Assembly: GCA_017527075.1 (NCBI GenBank)
Contig: JAFXQM010000002.1
Location: 124,001-188,000 of the forward strand
Direction of reading: 5' to 3'
Length of the DNA stretch: 64,000 nucleotides
Source of the DNA: Selenomonadaceae bacterium
GTDB lineage: Bacteria; Bacillota; Negativicutes; Selenomonadales; Selenomonadaceae
The notes beneath the pieces were generated by a model that searched no databases, was not told the DNA's origin, and worked only from the letters and a program-made list of their open reading frames with translations. Made by a program: the position numbers and the translations under genes. Shown in pieces: positions 35,156 to 43,905 of this stretch; position 1 is the stretch's first letter; the number at the start of each line of letters is the position of its first letter.

Positions 35156-35293
35156 GAGTTAGGAGTTAGGAGTTAGGAGTTAGGAATTAAGAGCTGAAAA
35201 AATTTTTGCCCCCCAATTTCTCGGAGGGCATTTTGATTTAGGAATCGGGAAAAAAATTCCTAATTCCTAATTCCTAATTCCTCATTTCTAATT
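35148..35293. repeat. Inverted pair of TTAGGAG/TTCCTAA arrays flanking a terminator
   Basis: About five TTAGGAG copies (35148-35187) precede the terminator hairpin, and about five complementary TTCCTAA copies (35258-35293) follow it, so the arrays can pair with each other. They lie between the MBL gene and hpf. Confidence 0.85.
35207..35236 (+). terminator. Terminator after the MBL gene
   Basis: TGCCCCCC and GGAGGGCA pair (one mismatch) around AATTTCTC, followed by TTTT. Nearly the same sequence forms the terminator at 36214. Confidence 0.7.
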
Positions 35294-35365
35294 GAAGGAA
35301 AAATCGTTGCCGCGCCGAATAATTCTTCAAACACATTCGGCAAGTGCGGAAGGAGCTGTTTGGTC

Positions 35366-35911
35366 ATGGTAACATTCAACATCAGAGGCAAGAACATCGA
35401 AATTACCCAGCCGTTGCGCGAATACGTCGAGAAGCGCGTCGGCAAAATCGCCAAGTACTTCGACAACATGGAAGAAATTTCCGTGCTGCTCTCCGTCGAA
35501 AAGGACAGGCAAATCGTCGAGGTCACGGCGGAAGTGCGCGGCGGGCTCATTCTTCGCGGGCAAGAATCCAACTTGGACATGTACACTTCGATTGACTTGG
35601 TCGTTGAAAAACTTGAACGCCAAATTCATAAGCAGAAGACAAAACTCGAACGGCGCTTTCGCAACGGCGGCATGAGGTCGGAAGCGTTTGCCGAATCCAA
35701 ACTCCAAGTCGAGCACGAGGACGAAGGCGAGTACCCCGTTGTCAAAACGAAACACTTCGTCGTAAAGCCCATGGACGTGCAGGAAGCAATCATGCAGATG
35801 AATTTGCTCAATCACAATTTCTTCGTCTTCCGCGACGCGCAGACCGAGCAAATTTGCGTCGTCTACAAGCGCACGGCGGGAGCTTACGGCTTGCTGGAGT
35901 TCGACGGCTGA
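35366..35911 (+). CDS. hpf: Ribosome hibernation promoting factor, long form
   Basis: Long Hpf dimerises 70S ribosomes into inactive 100S particles in stationary phase. Residues 1-95 form the S30AE domain (FNIRGKNIEITQPLREYVEKR) and residues about 125-181 the C-terminal dimerisation domain (VVKTKHFVVKPMDVQEAIMQ, NHNFFVFRDAQT). The 181-residue length is typical. The ATG at 35366 is preferred over a TTG at 35360, which is too close to AGGAG. It is flanked by a heptamer array upstream and a structured module downstream. Confidence 0.95.
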   Translation: MVTFNIRGKNIEITQPLREYVEKRVGKIAKYFDNMEEISVLLSVEKDRQIVEVTAEVRGGLILRGQESNLDMYTSIDLVVEKLERQIHKQKTKLERRFRNGGMRSEAFAESKLQVEHEDEGEYPVVKTKHFVVKPMDVQEAIMQMNLLNHNFFVFRDAQTEQICVVYKRTAGAYGLLEFDG

Positions 35912-35914
35912 GTT

Positions 35915-36190
35915 TCTTTCCCCCTCTTTGAAAGAGTGGGCACGCAGAACTTTTTCGCGGCGCGGGTTCGTTCCTTCGATTGAGCTGAAGAATGGCTTTT
36001 ATCTTTTGAAATCTTCTTTTCTTTTGCTCACCCAAAAGAAAAGAAGCAAAAGAAAAGGGAGCCTCGCGGGGGCGGCTCCTCGCAAACGGTTTGGAGGTTG
36101 AAACCACCCGTGCTCGGTGTTGCCCGCTGAATTCGCGTCACGCTCATTACGCGGGCGGGGCCGTCCATCCGGGACGGCCTCAAATTCGTC
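35915..36190 (+). repeat. Intergenic structured module, copy 3
   Basis: The full set of segments is present: CCCTCTTTGAAAGAGTGG hairpin, CGCAGAAC, CTTTTCTTTTGCTCACCC hairpin, AGCCTCGCGGGGGCGGCT, GGTTTGGAGGTTG, a TGCCCGC...GCGGGCG hairpin and GGCCGTCC-ATCCG-GGACGGCC. It follows hpf on the same strand. No gene is seen in 35912-36247. Confidence 0.88.
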
Positions 36191-36213
36191 GGTCAAGTAT
36201 CGAAAAAAAATTT

Positions 36214-36247
36214 TGCCCTCCAATTTCTCGGAGGGCATTTATTTTTT
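36214..36247. terminator. Terminator between module copy 3 and the kinase gene
   Basis: A perfect TGCCCTCC/GGAGGGCA stem around AATTTCTC followed by ATTTATTTTTT. On the minus strand the stem follows the kinase stop with A/T flanks, so it may serve both convergent units. Confidence 0.75.
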
Positions 36248-36982
36248 CTAAATCCTGAATCCCGGCTCCTGACTCTTAATCTGAATCGTCGGGATGGTCA
36301 GCGTGAAGGTCGTGCCTTCGCCGAGCCGACTCTTAACTTTAATCACAATGTCGTGGCGGTCGGCAATCCACTTCGCCACGGACAAGCCGAGCCCGACGGA
36401 ACTTTCTTCGCCGCCGAGTTTTGTGCGCGCCTTGTCCGCCCGATAAAACCTGTCAAAAATTTTATTGTAATCTTCCTTGGGAATGCCGACGCCCTTGTCG
36501 ATGAATTTCAAAGTCGCAATGTCTTCGCCGGCGGTCAGCTCCACTTTGACGGAAGAATCGGGCGGGCTGTAACGCAGCGCGTTGTCCAAGAAGGCGGCGA
36601 GCATTTTTTTTATGAACTCGGCGTCCGCCAAAATTTTGCAGGGCATGAGCTTTGTCAGTTGCACTCGCGGCGAGCGATAATCTTCCACGAATTTTTTCAG
36701 CAGTTCGTCCAAGTCGACGGGCACCATTGCCAGCGGCTGATGTCCTTGGTCGGCGCGAGCCAGGAAGAGCAAACTTTCCACGAGGCTCTGCATGTTCTGC
36801 GCGGATTTTTTTATCGACGAAACTGCTTCCTTGAAAAGTTCGGGGTCGTTCGCGCCGCAAGTCTCCAGCAGTTCGACGTAGCCGCGGATAATCGTCAGCG
36901 GCGTCCTCAGTTCATGCGACACGTCGTTCACGAATCTTTGCTGTCGGAGAAAATTTTTCGACGCCTTAATCCCTAATCGCAT
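36248..36982 (-). CDS. Sensor histidine kinase core without a membrane sensor
   Basis: The 244-residue protein starts MRLGIKASKNFLRQQRFVND and contains only the transmitter: H-box SHELRTPLTIIRGY (H23), N-box LDNALRYSP, DKGVGIP G1 box and SVGLGLSVAKWI G2 box. OmpR-partner kinases usually carry two membrane helices, a sensor domain and HAMP before FVNDVSHELRTP; all are missing. The start overlaps the 3' end of the regulator gene. A TTG at 37033 would add 17 residues but no sensor. It could be a cytosolic kinase, or the remnant of a deletion. Confidence 0.8.
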   Translation of the reverse strand: MRLGIKASKNFLRQQRFVNDVSHELRTPLTIIRGYVELLETCGANDPELFKEAVSSIKKSAQNMQSLVESLLFLARADQGHQPLAMVPVDLDELLKKFVEDYRSPRVQLTKLMPCKILADAEFIKKMLAAFLDNALRYSPPDSSVKVELTAGEDIATLKFIDKGVGIPKEDYNKIFDRFYRADKARTKLGGEESSVGLGLSVAKWIADRHDIVIKVKSRLGEGTTFTLTIPTIQIKSQEPGFRI

Positions 36983-37649
36983 AACCGACGCCTCTGGTCG
37001 TGTAAATATATTTCTCGCCGAACTTATCGTCAATCTTCGAGCGCAGGTAGCTGATATAAACGTCGACGACGTTCGTGTCGCCGATGTAATCGTAACCCCA
37101 CACGGTCTGGAGGATTTGGTCGCGGCTCAGGACGTTGCGCTTGTTTTCGACGAGATATTTCAGCAGAGAGTATTCCTTGTGAGTGAGTTCAACTTTCTGC
37201 CCCTTGACCGTGACTTCGTAGCGTTCGGGATAAAGAATCATGTCCTTGACGACGTAACGGGTTTCCTCGGCACTGCGCACGCGTTCGGTGTGTCGACGAA
37301 TCACGCTCCTTATCCGCGCAAGGAGTTCATCGCCGGCGAAAGGTTTGGTCATGTAATCATCCGCGCCCAAGTCGAGCCCTTCCACTTTGTCGCGAATCTC
37401 ATCGCGCGCCGTCAGCATGATTATCGGCACGTCACTCACTTCGCGCACGCGTTTGCAAATTTCCATGCCGTCCATTTCGGGCAACATGACGTCGAGCAAA
37501 ACCAAATCGTATTTCTCTTGGAGGATTCGTTCAAAGGCGCGTCGCCCGTTCGGTTCGGTGGCGGTCTTGAAGCCCTCGCGTTCGAGTGTCAATTGGAGCA
37601 GGCGGGCAATCGGTCGCTCGTCCTCCACGATAAAAATTTTTTCTCCCAT
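36966..37649 (-). CDS. OmpR/PhoB-family response regulator
   Basis: The receiver domain (1-120) has the acidic pair E9/D10, phosphoacceptor D53 (LLDVMLPEMDG), T80 and K102 (MTKPF). The winged-helix DNA-binding domain (130-227) ends with the recognition region VVDVYISYLRSKID and TTRGVGYAIRD. The 227-residue length is standard. AAGGGAG precedes the ATG. The gene is translationally coupled to the truncated kinase. Target genes cannot be inferred from this window. Confidence 0.93.
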   Translation of the reverse strand: MGEKIFIVEDERPIARLLQLTLEREGFKTATEPNGRRAFERILQEKYDLVLLDVMLPEMDGMEICKRVREVSDVPIIMLTARDEIRDKVEGLDLGADDYMTKPFAGDELLARIRSVIRRHTERVRSAEETRYVVKDMILYPERYEVTVKGQKVELTHKEYSLLKYLVENKRNVLSRDQILQTVWGYDYIGDTNVVDVYISYLRSKIDDKFGEKYIYTTRGVGYAIRD

Positions 37650-37675
37650 AAAAAAATCTCCCTTCGGTCGATTTT

Positions 37676-37706
37676 TAGCTTTAAGCTTTGAGCTTTAAGC
37701 TTTAAG
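37676..37706. repeat. Heptamer array (AGCTTTA)
   Basis: Four copies of AGCTTTA/AGCTTTG between the autotransporter 3' end and the response regulator: a second heptamer sequence family with the same 7-bp period. Confidence 0.8.
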
Positions 37707-37725
37707 GAAAAATCCTAACAGCTAA

Positions 37726-39765
37726 TCACCAAGTTCTTCTGAGCATGACTGAAGCCGTAACGTCTTTATCATTTTCTCCGCACTGAAGTTCAGCCTCGCC
37801 GCCCAACGACCAGCCGTCAGCAAAGTCACTCTCGCCGCGTATGCTGAAGATGAAATGAGTTTTGTCTCTCTTGTTGCGCAGGCGATAGCTGCTTGAGCCG
37901 TCGCCCTCGTAGCTGACAGTCAAGTCGGGGTCCGCGCCCGTGAAGCCGTGCTTGACGCCGAAGCGCATTCCGAACATTCCCGTCCGATAGTAACGTTTCA
38001 GGTCGAGCCCCGCCTGCGCCGCGAAGTAAGTGTTGCTGTTCGATTCGACGTGCTGATTGTAAATGCCCGCGCCCTTCTCTTCGTAACTGTTCTGCTTGAG
38101 GTGCGACGCCTGGAAATTTACAAACGGGCTGACGTGCCAAATTTTTTCGGGCGTGAGGTCGTATTTGTATTCGCCGCCGATTTCGATTATGCGGCTCTTG
38201 TAATTTGCGTTCGTCGACAAACCCAGCGATGAAATTCCTCTGTGCAAAGAATTCCTCAGCTGCCCGCCGTTGATGTAAAAATAAATGTCGCTCTGACGAT
38301 TGTGACAGCCGGCGTAAAGTCCGAGGCGTGTATCGTAAACCGTCGCCCGCGAAGATTCTGCGCCGTAACCGAGCGTCCCGTACGTCGCAAAAATTCCCGC
38401 GCGCCAATTTCTTCCGAACGGTCTGTCATACCCGCCGACGATTGCGCTCCCGTGATAATCCGTGCCGCCGCGCAGGCTGCCCCAGTTCTTCATGTAGTTC
38501 AGCCAAAAATTATTTTCGCGCGGCTTGGAAATTTTTTCGTCGGGTTCGTCGCCGTCCGCGAATCTCATCGAGTGCACCGCCAAGTTAAAATGGTCGTGGT
38601 CAAAAACTTTATTGATTCGGTCGGCAATCATTCTGTCGACGGCTGAGCTTTGTTGCGCGACGCTCATGACGCGAGCACCGTCGGGCGAGCCGATTTGTTC
38701 GAGAGCTTTGCCCGCTTCGGCAGGCTTCAGGTTGTAAAGCTTGCGCATTTCATTTTTCTCTTTGCCGTCGAGTTTGTCGTACATGTTGTTCATCGCGCCG
38801 AAAATTTCGGCTTGCGGCTTGTCGAGAGCAGGCGGCGGAGTTTCGGCGGAGGAGATTGCTTGGGTCGTGACGGTCAAAGTGTTGCCGACGATTTCGCCCG
38901 TGGCAGTGAGCATGCCGGAGATTTGCACGGGATTGCCTGTGGGATTTTTTATGTTGCCGCTGATTGATTCGGCGACGAGCACCGTGGCAGTTTCGTTGGG
39001 CAGCAGGCTGTCGGTCGTGACGGTCGAGCCTTCGACGTTCGCGTGGCCGTTGACGATAATTGAGCCCGCCGAGCCCCCGCTGACTTTTTGCAGGACGCCG
39101 TCGGAAATTAAGTTGCCGTTGATGACCAAGTTCGTGTCGGCAGAGCCCGCGGCAATCGTCCCGTGATTGATAAACGTGCCCGTCGTCAAGTCTCCAATCT
39201 GTTCGTTGAGATTGAACGTGCCGCCGAAAAGTTTTGCGCCGAGCCCCACGTCGACGCTCAAAACATTTGCCGCACCCGAAAATTTTGTCGTGCCGTCTTT
39301 GATGTGAATCTTTATGTTGTCCGCGCCGAAAATATTTCCGCCGTATTCAAGGTCGGTGTTGATGTTCAAGTTCGTCACGCGTTCGGGGTCGTAAGAGTCG
39401 CCCATGCTCCACGCCGAAAAGATGTTGCCCTTAATCTCCGCGCCCGCGTTGACGTTTATGTTTTCGACGAAAGAATCCTCGCCGATGTAAATTGCGTACT
39501 TGCTGCCGCGCAGAACGGAGGACAGATTAAAATTTTCGACGAACGCTTCGGAGTTGAACTCAACGGCATTTTCGGGCGTGGAAATATTTTCGCTGACGTT
39601 CACGATTGATTTGCTCTCGTCGGAAATTACAATTCCGTCTTCGGTTACTTCGTCGTCAATCGCGGCTGCCGAAGCTTGAGCGGCGGTCGCACTCACCCCG
39701 CAGAAAATTGCTGCTGCCAAGAGGTGTCGTCGCGCTCCGCAATCTTTTTTCTTAGTCATCTCCAT
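37726..39765 (-). CDS. Autotransporter (type Va) outer-membrane protein
   Basis: The sequence has a long signal peptide (about 1-33, KKKDCGARRHLLAAAIFCGV then AQASA), a passenger of beta-helix type (about 40-320, many short N/G/T-rich strands), a linker and a C-terminal beta-barrel (about 410-679). The barrel starts with NNFWLNYMKNWG and ends in RRTW, a terminal aromatic residue recognised by the Bam machinery. This shows a diderm envelope. The passenger function is unknown and no protease triad is obvious. The upstream gap holds a T10 run (39813-39822 read on the minus strand). Confidence 0.88.
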   Translation of the reverse strand: MEMTKKKDCGARRHLLAAAIFCGVSATAAQASAAAIDDEVTEDGIVISDESKSIVNVSENISTPENAVEFNSEAFVENFNLSSVLRGSKYAIYIGEDSFVENINVNAGAEIKGNIFSAWSMGDSYDPERVTNLNINTDLEYGGNIFGADNIKIHIKDGTTKFSGAANVLSVDVGLGAKLFGGTFNLNEQIGDLTTGTFINHGTIAAGSADTNLVINGNLISDGVLQKVSGGSAGSIIVNGHANVEGSTVTTDSLLPNETATVLVAESISGNIKNPTGNPVQISGMLTATGEIVGNTLTVTTQAISSAETPPPALDKPQAEIFGAMNNMYDKLDGKEKNEMRKLYNLKPAEAGKALEQIGSPDGARVMSVAQQSSAVDRMIADRINKVFDHDHFNLAVHSMRFADGDEPDEKISKPRENNFWLNYMKNWGSLRGGTDYHGSAIVGGYDRPFGRNWRAGIFATYGTLGYGAESSRATVYDTRLGLYAGCHNRQSDIYFYINGGQLRNSLHRGISSLGLSTNANYKSRIIEIGGEYKYDLTPEKIWHVSPFVNFQASHLKQNSYEEKGAGIYNQHVESNSNTYFAAQAGLDLKRYYRTGMFGMRFGVKHGFTGADPDLTVSYEGDGSSSYRLRNKRDKTHFIFSIRGESDFADGWSLGGEAELQCGENDKDVTASVMLRRTW

Positions 39766-39884
39766 AAAAAATGCTCCCTGCTGAATTTTTTACAGCTTAA
39801 CATAACCGCCCGAAAAAAAAAAGACGCAAAGCAACTTTATAACAAAACTTTAACGAAGAACGCGGCAAAGTCAGCCGCCGCCGT

Positions 39885-40754
39885 TCAGAGGTCGTAAGCC
39901 TCCGAATAATATTTGAGCAGGTCTTTCATCGCGTCGCGGAAATCTTTTTGAAACTCTATGAGCCGTTCGTCGTCGAATTTGTTTTCGGCGAAGTTAATCA
40001 TGGTTTTGAGCCGCCCAATCAAAACCAATTTCGCGAACGCCCAATTCTGTCCGCGAACGATTAAAGAAATTTCTTTCATGGGCTCGTCGTTCACACCTTC
40101 GACTTTGTAAATGCCTTCGAGTGCGTTCTCAAAAATTTTTTCCGTGCGAAGCAATTCACGCAGAGCCGTCAGCTTTTCCATCATGACCATCAAGCCCAAG
40201 ATGTCGCCGAAGGACGGTTGCCCGCCGGCTTTGAAATCATCGTCGATTTTTTTTGCGCGGTCGTAAAGTTCAATCACAACCTTGAGCCTGTCCAAATTCG
40301 TGTCGAGCTTCGTGATGTCAATCTCCTGCGCGGCGGCGTCGTAATCGGTGTACTTGTCAATCAACGCCTCAAGGTTCGCGCGCATGTATTCGAGAAACTC
40401 TTTGCCGACCTCCGTGCGAATGCCCCACGTGTTCAAAGTGTTCAGCAGGTATTCCAGCCGTTCGAGCAGAAGTCCCGCCAAAAAATTCGCGCCCTTATCC
40501 GAAAAAATTTTCAGCAGCTCAGCCTTCTCGGCGTCGTCGGAGTGAGGAGTTTCTTTCAGCTTGCCGAGAGTCTCCAAAAAAATTTCTTCCGTGCAAACCA
40601 ATCGCTCAATGTTAATTAAATCGTCGCGCGTAACCTTCGCGGCTCCCCAATCCAAGTCGTCCTCGTTCTCGGACAAAATCTCCTCGTATTCGACGGTTCG
40701 GTTAATCAAATCGTTTATGAGTTCGTGACGCCCGGCCACGGTGTCGAGAGTCAT
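39885..40754 (-). CDS. Hypothetical helical protein A
   Basis: I do not recognise this 289-residue protein. It is acidic, predicted almost wholly helical and without signal or membrane segments. Its last 25 residues (FQKDFRDAMKDLLKYYSEAYDL) resemble the end of the neighbouring protein at 40767 (FHKDVRKKFDELIKSYQDHYDL), and both have an EKIF-containing helix. They look like distant paralogues in one operon, 12 bases apart. A role in protein-protein interaction is conceivable but unsupported. Confidence 0.6.
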   Translation of the reverse strand: MTLDTVAGRHELINDLINRTVEYEEILSENEDDLDWGAAKVTRDDLINIERLVCTEEIFLETLGKLKETPHSDDAEKAELLKIFSDKGANFLAGLLLERLEYLLNTLNTWGIRTEVGKEFLEYMRANLEALIDKYTDYDAAAQEIDITKLDTNLDRLKVVIELYDRAKKIDDDFKAGGQPSFGDILGLMVMMEKLTALRELLRTEKIFENALEGIYKVEGVNDEPMKEISLIVRGQNWAFAKLVLIGRLKTMINFAENKFDDERLIEFQKDFRDAMKDLLKYYSEAYDL

Positions 40755-40766
40755 GTAATCGCCCCC

Positions 40767-41195
40767 TCAAAGGTCGTAATGGTCTTGGTAGCTTTTAATC
40801 AGCTCGTCAAACTTTTTGCGAACGTCCTTATGAAATTTTTTCCCGAAGTCCGTTTTGAATTCCATCTCGCCCATTTCGTCGAAGGAAGACTCCAGCGTTT
40901 GCAAAAGGAGCTTGTCGATGAAACGCGTCAGCCCCTCATAAACGATGTGCATGTAAAGCTGTCGGTCGTCGGGGTGGCGGCTGCGAACGTCAGCCATCTC
41001 CGCGATTGTGAACTGGAAAATTTTTTCCGCGAAAATCAAATCGCTGATTGAGTTGAGCTTCGTGAGCACTGCCATGTTCGCTTCCCGGTCATAATAATTT
41101 TCCTCGTCGTGAATCAACAGCTCGTCATTCTTGTGAGATTTTTTTATCAGGCGGTCGATGACTTTGCGGCACGCGTCGGCACTGTCGAGTTTCAT
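40767..41195 (-). CDS. Hypothetical helical protein B (related to A)
   Basis: The 142-residue protein starts at the ATG at 41195 with GCGAGGTG upstream. An in-frame extension further upstream would run across the divergent promoter region and is not credible. It is rich in charged helices with no recognisable domain. The C-terminal 25 residues resemble protein A. It is the first gene of a two-gene unit divergent from the substrate-binding protein. Confidence 0.6.
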   Translation of the reverse strand: MKLDSADACRKVIDRLIKKSHKNDELLIHDEENYYDREANMAVLTKLNSISDLIFAEKIFQFTIAEMADVRSRHPDDRQLYMHIVYEGLTRFIDKLLLQTLESSFDEMGEMEFKTDFGKKFHKDVRKKFDELIKSYQDHYDL

Positions 41196-41256
41196 TGCAA
41201 TCACCTCGCGAGAAATTTTAACATGCGCCTCGGCTTCGGGCAAGGAAATAATTTTC

Positions 41257-41285
41257 TTGTAAAGGTTCCTTAATGTTTGTATAAT
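41257..41285 (+). promoter_or_regulatory. Predicted promoter of the substrate-binding protein gene
   Basis: TTGTAA (41257-41262) and TATAAT (41280-41285) with a 17-bp spacer, 31 bp before the ATG. Confidence 0.65.
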
Positions 41286-41316
41286 GACTGAAAAAATTTT
41301 GCGGAGGATTCGGGCA

Positions 41317-42363
41317 ATGCGACGATACACGATTTTAATCTTGACGGCGGTCATGATAATCTTGGCGGCAGTGGCGGGCATGGCAGTCCCCGTCGACGCC
41401 GACAAAAAAACTTTGGGCTCGCCGACGCAAGAGCTGACCGCCTACACGACTCTGCCCGCGGAAACCGCTGCGGTTCTGTCCGAAGTGTATGAGCGGGAAA
41501 ATAAAGTCCGAGTGAACTTCGTGCCGATGAGTTCGCAAGAAATTTTGCAGGAAATAAAAAACGATGCCGTCAGCGACCCGACGGTTGTCCGCACGGTTGA
41601 TATCGTCATTGCCGACAGCAAAATCCTGCGCGAGGCCGCCGATTTGAATTTGCTCACGCCGCACACCTCCGAGGCCGGCGACGCCGTCAAAGATATTTTC
41701 AAGGACGAGCACGACCGCTGGACGGGAATTTGGTACGACCCGATAATTTTCTGCGCGAACAAAGATTTTCTCAAGACGACCGTCGATTTGCCCGACACGT
41801 GGGAAAAACTTTCCAAGGCGGGAAAAATTCGCGTGGGCATCACGGATTTTTTGGCGGCTGAGGCTTCGGCGAATTTGATGTTCCAGATGGTCAGCAACTT
41901 CGGCGAGGCGAAGACTTACGAAATTTTGAACGGGCTCCACCCGAAAGTTGTGCAGTACACGAAATTTTTGTCGAACCCCGTGAGGCAGGCGGGCATGGGC
42001 GAAGTCGACATTTCCGTTGCCGTCGAGAGCGAGACGCTCCGATATTTGCAGAACGGTTATCCGCTGAAAATAATTTATCCCGCAGACGGCACGAGTTATC
42101 TTTTGACGGGCTTCGCGCTCACGACGACCGACGCCGTGAAAAATCCTGTCGCCGCGAAATTTGCCGATTGGCTCCTCAGCGACGAGGCTCAGCTTTATCT
42201 GCAAACGAACGGTTTTTATTTTATCCCGACGAATCCTCAGACGCTGGCTTACAAATCTTTCGCGGGGAAAAATCTTTTGCTCTTGGACAATCGCCAAAAT
42301 TTTTCTGCGGAACAGAAGCACGCTTACTTGGATTATTGGGTCAAGAACGTCCGCTTGAAGTGA
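41317..42363 (+). CDS. Periplasmic substrate-binding protein (iron-type ABC family)
   Basis: The start is the ATG at 41317 behind GGAGG, giving 348 residues with an N-terminal signal anchor (ILILTAVMIILAAVAGMAV). The mature part resembles type II periplasmic binding proteins of the Fe(III)/AfuA-FbpA group: ELTAYTTLPAETAAVLSEVYE, VDIVIADSKI, TGIWYDPIIFCANKDF and a late KFADWLLSDEAQLYLQ segment. Neither permease nor ATPase genes lie beside it, so it is an orphan or serves a distant transporter. The ligand is unknown. It is followed by repeat module copy 4. Confidence 0.8.
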   Translation: MRRYTILILTAVMIILAAVAGMAVPVDADKKTLGSPTQELTAYTTLPAETAAVLSEVYERENKVRVNFVPMSSQEILQEIKNDAVSDPTVVRTVDIVIADSKILREAADLNLLTPHTSEAGDAVKDIFKDEHDRWTGIWYDPIIFCANKDFLKTTVDLPDTWEKLSKAGKIRVGITDFLAAEASANLMFQMVSNFGEAKTYEILNGLHPKVVQYTKFLSNPVRQAGMGEVDISVAVESETLRYLQNGYPLKIIYPADGTSYLLTGFALTTTDAVKNPVAAKFADWLLSDEAQLYLQTNGFYFIPTNPQTLAYKSFAGKNLLLLDNRQNFSAEQKHAYLDYWVKNVRLK

Positions 42364-42365
42364 GA

Positions 42366-42552
42366 CGCCCGCTCTTCACTCAAGAGTGGGCACGCAGAAC
42401 CTGTCAATGCCCGGGCTTTTCGTGCTCGGCGGGCAGATGAATGACTTTTATTTTTTTGAACTTCCTTTCTTTGCTTGCCCAAAGAAAGGAAGCGAAAGAA
42501 AGGGCACCTCGCGGGGGCGTTGGTCATCCGGGACGGCCTCAACTTCGTCACG
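42366..42552 (+). repeat. Intergenic structured module, copy 4
   Basis: CTCTTCACTCAAGAGTGG hairpin, ACGCAGAAC, CTTTCTTTGCTTGCCC hairpin, ACCTCGCGGGGGCG, then a shortened end with CATCCGGGACGGCCTCAACTTCGTC. It follows the substrate-binding protein gene on the same strand. Confidence 0.85.
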
Positions 42553-42581
42553 CGCGAATGCTTTTTAAGGAGGATAAAAAT

Positions 42582-43904
42582 TTGAAAGCAGGCTTTGTAA
42601 GTTTGGGCTGTGCGAAAAATCTTGTCGACACCGAAGTCATGCTCGGCTTAATGCAGAAGAACGGAATCGAGCTGACGGATAACCCCGCCGACGCCGAAAT
42701 TTTAATCGTCAACACTTGCGCGTTCATTCTCTCGGCGAAGGAAGAATCCATCACGACGATTTTGAATCTCGCCGAATACAAATCGGGACGTTGCCGCGCG
42801 TTAATCGTGGCGGGCTGTCTCGGTCAACTTTATAAGCGCGAGCTGCTGGACGAGATGCCCGAAGTCGACGCGGTAATCGGCACGGGCGCGTGGAACAGAA
42901 TCATGGAGGCAATCGAAGAAGTTCTCTGCGGTCGCCGCGTGATTTTGATTGGCGCGCGCGAAATTATTTACGACTCGAAGACGCCCCGAATCCGCACGAC
43001 GCCGGCTTACACCGCTTACGTGAAAATCGCCGAGGGCTGCAACAATCGCTGCGCCTTCTGCTCAATCCCTCTGATTCGCGGGCGACAAATTTCCCGAACG
43101 ATTGAAGACATCCGCGCCGAAGTTGAGCGGCTGGGGAGTCAAGGCGTCAAGGAAATAAATTTAATCGCGCAGGACACGACGGCTTACGGCACGGACATTT
43201 ACGGGCGACCGAAACTCGTTGAACTTTTGCGCGAGCTGGTCAAGACCGACGCGCACTGGATTAGAATTCTTTACGCTTACCCGCGCCGCTTCTCCGACGA
43301 GCTGATTGACTTAATCGCGCGCGAGCCGAAGATTTGCAATTACGTCGACCTGCCGCTGCAACACGCGAGCAATAAAATCCTCAAGCTCATGAACCGCCCC
43401 GACACGCGCGAATCGATTGAGGCCTTGCTGAAAAAAATCCGCGCGAAAATTCCCGGCGTGGTCATTCGCTCAACTTTCATCGTGGGCTTCCCCGGCGAGA
43501 CGGAAAAAGATTTTTTGGAGCTGAAAAATTTTCTGCAGGAACAGCGGCTCGACAAAGTGGGAGTGTTCACTTATTCGCAGGAGGAGAACACGGCGGCTTA
43601 CGATTTCCCCGACCAAATCTCCGAAGAGGTCATGCAGGAGCGTTATCACGATTTGATGAGCATGCAATCGTTAATCTCTCAGGAACTCAACGAGGAGCTG
43701 GAAGGGCAGGAGCTTGAGGTTTTGATTGAGGGGCGCGACGAGGAAACTTCGCAGGTAGTGGCGGGGCGTTCATATCGCGACGCGCCCGAAGTCGACGGCT
43801 TGGTTTACATTGAGAACGACGGACGCAGCGAGGCGGGCGATATTGTCCGCGTGAAAGTTTTGGCGGGCTTCGTTTACGATATCGCGGCGGAAAGAATCGA
43901 TTGA
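42582..43904 (+). CDS. rimO: Ribosomal protein S12 methylthiotransferase
   Basis: RimO methylthiolates Asp in ribosomal protein S12 using two [4Fe-4S] clusters. The N-terminal UPF0004 domain has cysteines in SLGCAKN, NTCAF and AGCLGQ; the radical SAM motif CNNRCAFC lies near residue 152; and a TRAM domain forms the last 65 residues. EGCNNRCAFCSIPLIRGR and the 440-residue length favour RimO over MiaB. The start is TTG at 42582 behind AAGGAGG; an earlier in-frame start would lie in the repeat module. A terminator follows beyond a tandem array. Confidence 0.95.
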   Translation: MKAGFVSLGCAKNLVDTEVMLGLMQKNGIELTDNPADAEILIVNTCAFILSAKEESITTILNLAEYKSGRCRALIVAGCLGQLYKRELLDEMPEVDAVIGTGAWNRIMEAIEEVLCGRRVILIGAREIIYDSKTPRIRTTPAYTAYVKIAEGCNNRCAFCSIPLIRGRQISRTIEDIRAEVERLGSQGVKEINLIAQDTTAYGTDIYGRPKLVELLRELVKTDAHWIRILYAYPRRFSDELIDLIAREPKICNYVDLPLQHASNKILKLMNRPDTRESIEALLKKIRAKIPGVVIRSTFIVGFPGETEKDFLELKNFLQEQRLDKVGVFTYSQEENTAAYDFPDQISEEVMQERYHDLMSMQSLISQELNEELEGQELEVLIEGRDEETSQVVAGRSYRDAPEVDGLVYIENDGRSEAGDIVRVKVLAGFVYDIAAERID

Positions 43905-43905
43905 C

